Source: Saprospiraceae bacterium (GTDB taxonomy: Bacteria > Bacteroidota > Bacteroidia > Chitinophagales > Saprospiraceae). From it: DNA of 6,212 nt. Shown in pieces: positions 4,359 to 6,212 of the stretch (its first letter is position 1; the number at the start of each line of letters is the position of its first letter). The stretch is from contig JADKAE010000040.1 of assembly GCA_016715405.1 (NCBI GenBank), forward strand, positions 1 to 6,212. Direction: 5' to 3'. A model generated the notes under the pieces. That model saw only the letters and a program-made list of their open reading frames with translations, had not been told where the DNA came from and made no database searches. Position numbers and translations under genes: made by a program.

Positions 4359-4540
4359 TGAATGAGTTGATACTTGCACTTGCGAAGGATTTACCGTCAA
4401 CGGCCGTTCTTCTGCTTTTCTTGTGGCAGACTGGAAAGCAGTTTGACAGGCTAACTTCGGCATTAGAGAACCATCTCGCCGAATTGTCCAGGTTACTTGG
4501 GGATTGTATCAAGGGTGACAATTCGGTGACAGAACGGTAA
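4358..4540 (+). CDS. 60-aa membrane-anchored coiled-coil protein, holin-like in outline
   Basis: The start ATG 4358 shares its A with the preceding TAA. Residues 12-24 (LPSTAVLLLFLWQ) form a short hydrophobic segment after an amphipathic start. Residues 28-48 (FDRLTSALENHLAELSRLL) have heptad-type leucines and should form an amphipathic helix or coiled coil. The tail is polar and basic. One short membrane helix followed by a coiled coil is the outline of many small phage holins and YvrJ-like proteins, so lysis or membrane anchoring of the virion is possible. Nothing proves it. The gene crosses the unit junction at 4473/4474, and its last codons carry two origin iterons, so this DNA is under double constraint. 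Copies 1 and 2 encode the same C-terminus. Confidence 0.72.
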   Translation: MNELILALAKDLPSTAVLLLFLWQTGKQFDRLTSALENHLAELSRLLGDCIKGDNSVTER

Positions 4541-4553
4541 CAATTAGGTGACA
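4514..4553 (+). other. Iteron array, copy 2
   Basis: GGTGACA or GGTAACA units start at 4514, 4525, 4536 and 4547 with the same 11-bp spacing as at 41-80. All four are unchanged, in a copy that is otherwise rich in differences further on. The inverted partner on the left is altered (GAATTGTCCA), so the direct array is better conserved here than the 12-bp inverted repeat. Confidence 0.6.
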
Positions 4554-4585
4554 CGGTAAAATTGCCACCAAAAAGACACGAAAGC

Positions 4586-4628
4586 AAAATGACCAGCACT
4601 ATATAATGAGTGCTGGTCATTTTATTTT
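4586..4628 (+). terminator. Intrinsic terminator, copy 2
   Basis: Bases 4586-4600 pair with 4609-4623 around an 8-nt loop, followed by a T-rich tract. One substitution relative to copy 1 (GGTGC to AGTGC) turns a wobble into a Watson-Crick pair, giving a perfect 15-bp stem. The loop again contains TATAAT (4602-4607). Confidence 0.75.
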
Positions 4629-4662
4629 ATCTTCTTACTTAAGGAAAAAAGGTGCTTTCGTG

Positions 4663-4933
4663 ATGGAAACGATAGAAACGTTGGATGAGTATTGGGCAAG
4701 GTCACAACAATATTGGCGCTCATCTTCTGAATTTTGGGCAAGGCATACGGAACGTGTGGGCGGCAATTCGCGTGAATCTATCGGTGTTACGGAACCCAAA
4801 AACGTAATAGCCACGAAAAATGCCGTTGCGGTTGTGGCGAAAGCATAGAACAACCAGAGACGGGGCGAAAAGATTGTACGCTTGGATCTTGCCGCGTCAG
4901 ATTCAATCGCGCAAACAAGGGGAAGCAAGGTGA
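4663..4933 (+). pseudogene. Broken second copy of the 91-aa Cys-rich gene
   Basis: It starts at ATG 4663 and matches the 190-465 gene through the aromatic heptad repeat. One base is then lost near 4816 (CCACGAAAAATG against CCACAGAAAAATG), ending the frame at 4846-4848 before the Cys-rich end. Further losses occur near 4868, 4885 and 4920. Substitutions include GGG CCT to GAA TCT and CTT to CCC. The frameshifts are most likely sequencing errors, so this should not be counted as a second gene or as true decay. Confidence 0.7.
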
Positions 4934-5357
4934 TGGATATTAAGACAGGCGTAAAATGTCAGGTGGTAGAATATCAATCCGGTTCACTGCCAATAACGCT
5001 AGACGCATTGCCAGAGGATATAGCGCAAGGCGAAAAAGATGGCAAAGTTGTTGGTGCTGGCCATGAACAAATTCAGGAAGGGCGGCAAGGTTACACTCAG
5101 ACGGCCGCCCTGGGGCGGGGTAGAATTCTGGGAAACTAGGACAAAATCAAGGCGGGGCGGCGTTGTGAAGCACACGTACCACATTCGCCCGCGAGGAACT
5201 AAAGCTAGAGTTTGGTTCGCCAGCTTACCGACGACCTAAGGCGATGGGTGGCCATCGCCACGCAGCTTTTGGGAGTGGTTATCCGTGGATGAAAAAGCTT
5301 TGACGGAAAGGTTTTGAGTTTGGCGCGCCGAATGGTCAGGCGTTAGATGCGGAATAG
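4933..5357 (+). pseudogene. Broken second copy of the 141-aa gene
   Basis: It starts at ATG 4933 and follows copy 1 for 35 codons, with an Arg to Gln change (MDIKTGVKCQ). An added A near 5036 shifts the frame. Several further indels follow before the TAG at 5355-5357. Third-position changes such as TCG to TCA, AAG to AAA and CTC to CTA match selection on a protein, so the source genome probably has an intact gene. Confidence 0.7.
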
Positions 5358-5381
5358 CGACGTATCTTGAGGGCTTGTCTA

Positions 5382-6165
5382 ATGTCACATATCTCAAAAA
5401 GTTTGAGCGAAGCGACGTGCCAAAGATACACCGATACGAACCCTGGCGACATAGACATATACAAAAACGATGCCGTTATCCGTTGGGTCGTGGCAAACCG
5501 GCAACTAGTGGGGGAAAGAGGCAAGGGCATTGTCGAGCTAACAAGAGATAGTTTGTCACGAATGTTTTCTTACTGCAAAACACCGAAACGGTTTTCAGAG
5601 CATGGTAACACCGACTTACCCAGGAAATTGAGAGTGACGGGAAGCAGTGAGAGGGGCATTTGAACCGGTTCCTTTTCCTGGGCGAGAACGCAATTATTCG
5701 GTTGTACGTGTGGTTTATGGAATTTCAGAAACGCGGCGCGCCGCATTTTCACATACTGTTTGAACATGACATAACGCCAAAAATGGCAGAAGTTTCGGAA
5801 AGGTGGTATCGGGCTGTGGGCAGTGGCGACGAACGTCATCTCCGTGCGGGAACAAGAACTGAATTATTGGGAAGCACCGATGGCGCGGCGCGTTATGCTG
5901 CGAAGGTATGCGAGCAAGAGTAGAACAAAAGCGCGTTGCCGATAGAGTATGTAAACGTGGGCGCTTCTGGGGGAGCGTCACGGGGCGTGGTAGTAAAACC
6001 GGTAAAAATCCTTGGATGTTTGGGGGGATGAAACCGGACGAACTTGCTACCATGCTTGATGGGCGGGTTGGGAATATAGCGACGCCCTGAGAAAACGGCC
6101 GTTAAGCGTTCTTGTTTAATGCCGGTAAAATACTGTTAGAAAATGAGGAAAATGACAATGAATGA
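5382..6165 (+). pseudogene. Broken second copy of rep
   Basis: ATG 5382 and TGA 6163-6165 correspond to the rep ends in copy 1, but multiple indels split the frame. The GAPHFHILFE motif survives in a fragment beginning near 5660. An extra G near 5907 destroys the frame within motif III, right at the catalytic tyrosines. Downstream, GCG TCA CGG GGC GTG GTA replaces GCT TCG CGG GGC GTT GTG: every codon change is synonymous. That pattern requires real divergence of an intact gene in addition to the indel noise. Confidence 0.75.
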
Positions 6166-6212
6166 AAATCTAGGCAGCTAAAGAAGGGCGAAGGAATGAG
6201 TGTCATAGGAAA
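6158..6212 (+). pseudogene. Start of the second copy of the membrane-protein gene (partial, frameshifted)
   Basis: It begins at ATG 6158, equivalent to 1693. A T is missing after ATCTAG (AATCTAGGCAGC against AATCTAGTGCAGC), and the window ends after 55 bases, equivalent to position 1748 in copy 1. Only the N-terminal codons are represented. Confidence 0.65.

Larger units (their letters stand above)
4474..6212. repeat. Direct repeat, copy 2 (indel-rich variant of 1-1748)
   Basis: The start TCTCGCCGAATTGTC matches position 1 and the end ATAGGAAA matches position 1748. Compared with copy 1 it has many single-base indels, mostly deletions in or near homopolymers (for example near 4630, 4816, 4868 and 4920), which destroy all long frames. 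It also has substitutions, many at third codon positions, most visibly in the 3' part of rep. The indels look like raw long-read error. The synonymous changes look like true divergence from a second, related genome. Confidence 0.93.

Noticed and set aside
4443..4471. TTGACA at 4443-4448 as a promoter
   Set aside because: No acceptable -10 lies 15-19 nt downstream, and it sits inside the last gene shortly before the terminator.
1..4473. Assignment to Inoviridae because of small size and small membrane proteins
   Set aside because: No Zot/pI-type Walker ATPase, no short signal-peptide coat protein and no dif-like recombination site were found, so the gene set does not support it.
4606..6165. 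Several separate small genes in the second copy
   Set aside because: They are fragments of the 91-aa, 141-aa and Rep genes created by frameshifts. They align collinearly with copy 1.
1..6212. tRNA or rRNA genes
   Set aside because: I saw no cloverleaf-like arrangement or conserved rRNA sequence, and almost all bases are accounted for by protein genes.

Overview
The window looks like a complete small circular genome sequenced a little more than once around. Bases 1-1748 recur at 4474-6212, so the repeat unit is 4473 bp. The unit is compact and strictly unidirectional: all eight credible genes lie on the + strand. They are packed with 1-8 nt overlaps, except at two regulatory gaps (about 68-189 and 2080-2186). 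It encodes an HUH rolling-circle initiator with the two-tyrosine YxxxY arrangement of phiX174 gpA-type enzymes. It also encodes several small membrane or structural-looking proteins and one large multi-domain protein with a Pro-rich linker, a membrane segment and a beta-rich C-terminus. This is the profile of a single-stranded DNA bacteriophage or phage-derived replicon. I see no Zot/pI-type ATPase (expected of an inovirus) and no large jelly-roll capsid protein (expected of a microvirus), so it does not fit either familiar family. Shine-Dalgarno sites and a sigma70-like promoter point to a bacterial host. The coat-like and large proteins remind me of proteins from Chloroflexota-associated elements, but that is recollection and not something the sequence proves.

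Layout of one unit. (a) Bases 1-189: the end of the last gene carries an array of GGTGACA-like iterons at exact 11-bp spacing, a 12-bp inverted repeat, and an intrinsic terminator nested inside a second inverted repeat. This is the best candidate for the Rep binding and nicking origin. (b) Bases 190-2079, the early or replication block: a 91-aa Cys-rich protein with an aromatic heptad repeat, a 141-aa unknown protein, Rep (261 aa) and a small integral membrane protein. (c) Bases 2096-2162: a 15-bp-stem hairpin, a promoter with perfect TTGACA and 17-bp spacing, and a 16-bp perfect palindrome over the -10. (d) Bases 2187-4540, the late or structural block: a 163-aa coat candidate, a 60-aa protein carrying a 16-bp-stem hairpin, the 501-aa protein (with an intrinsic terminator inside its first codons) and a 60-aa membrane/coiled-coil protein whose gene runs across the unit junction.

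Working model (inference): Rep nicks the iteron/hairpin region and drives rolling-circle replication. The strong internal promoter makes much coat-candidate mRNA, and the embedded terminator lets only a fraction continue into the 501-aa gene. This resembles the expression gradient of filamentous phages.

The second copy (4474-6212) is not a functional duplicate. Its versions of the first three genes are broken by many 1-nt indels, mostly deletions and often in homopolymers, as expected of unpolished long-read sequence. It also carries clustered synonymous substitutions relative to copy 1, so it probably derives from a related co-occurring variant. Those substitutions independently support the reading frames of the copy 1 genes.
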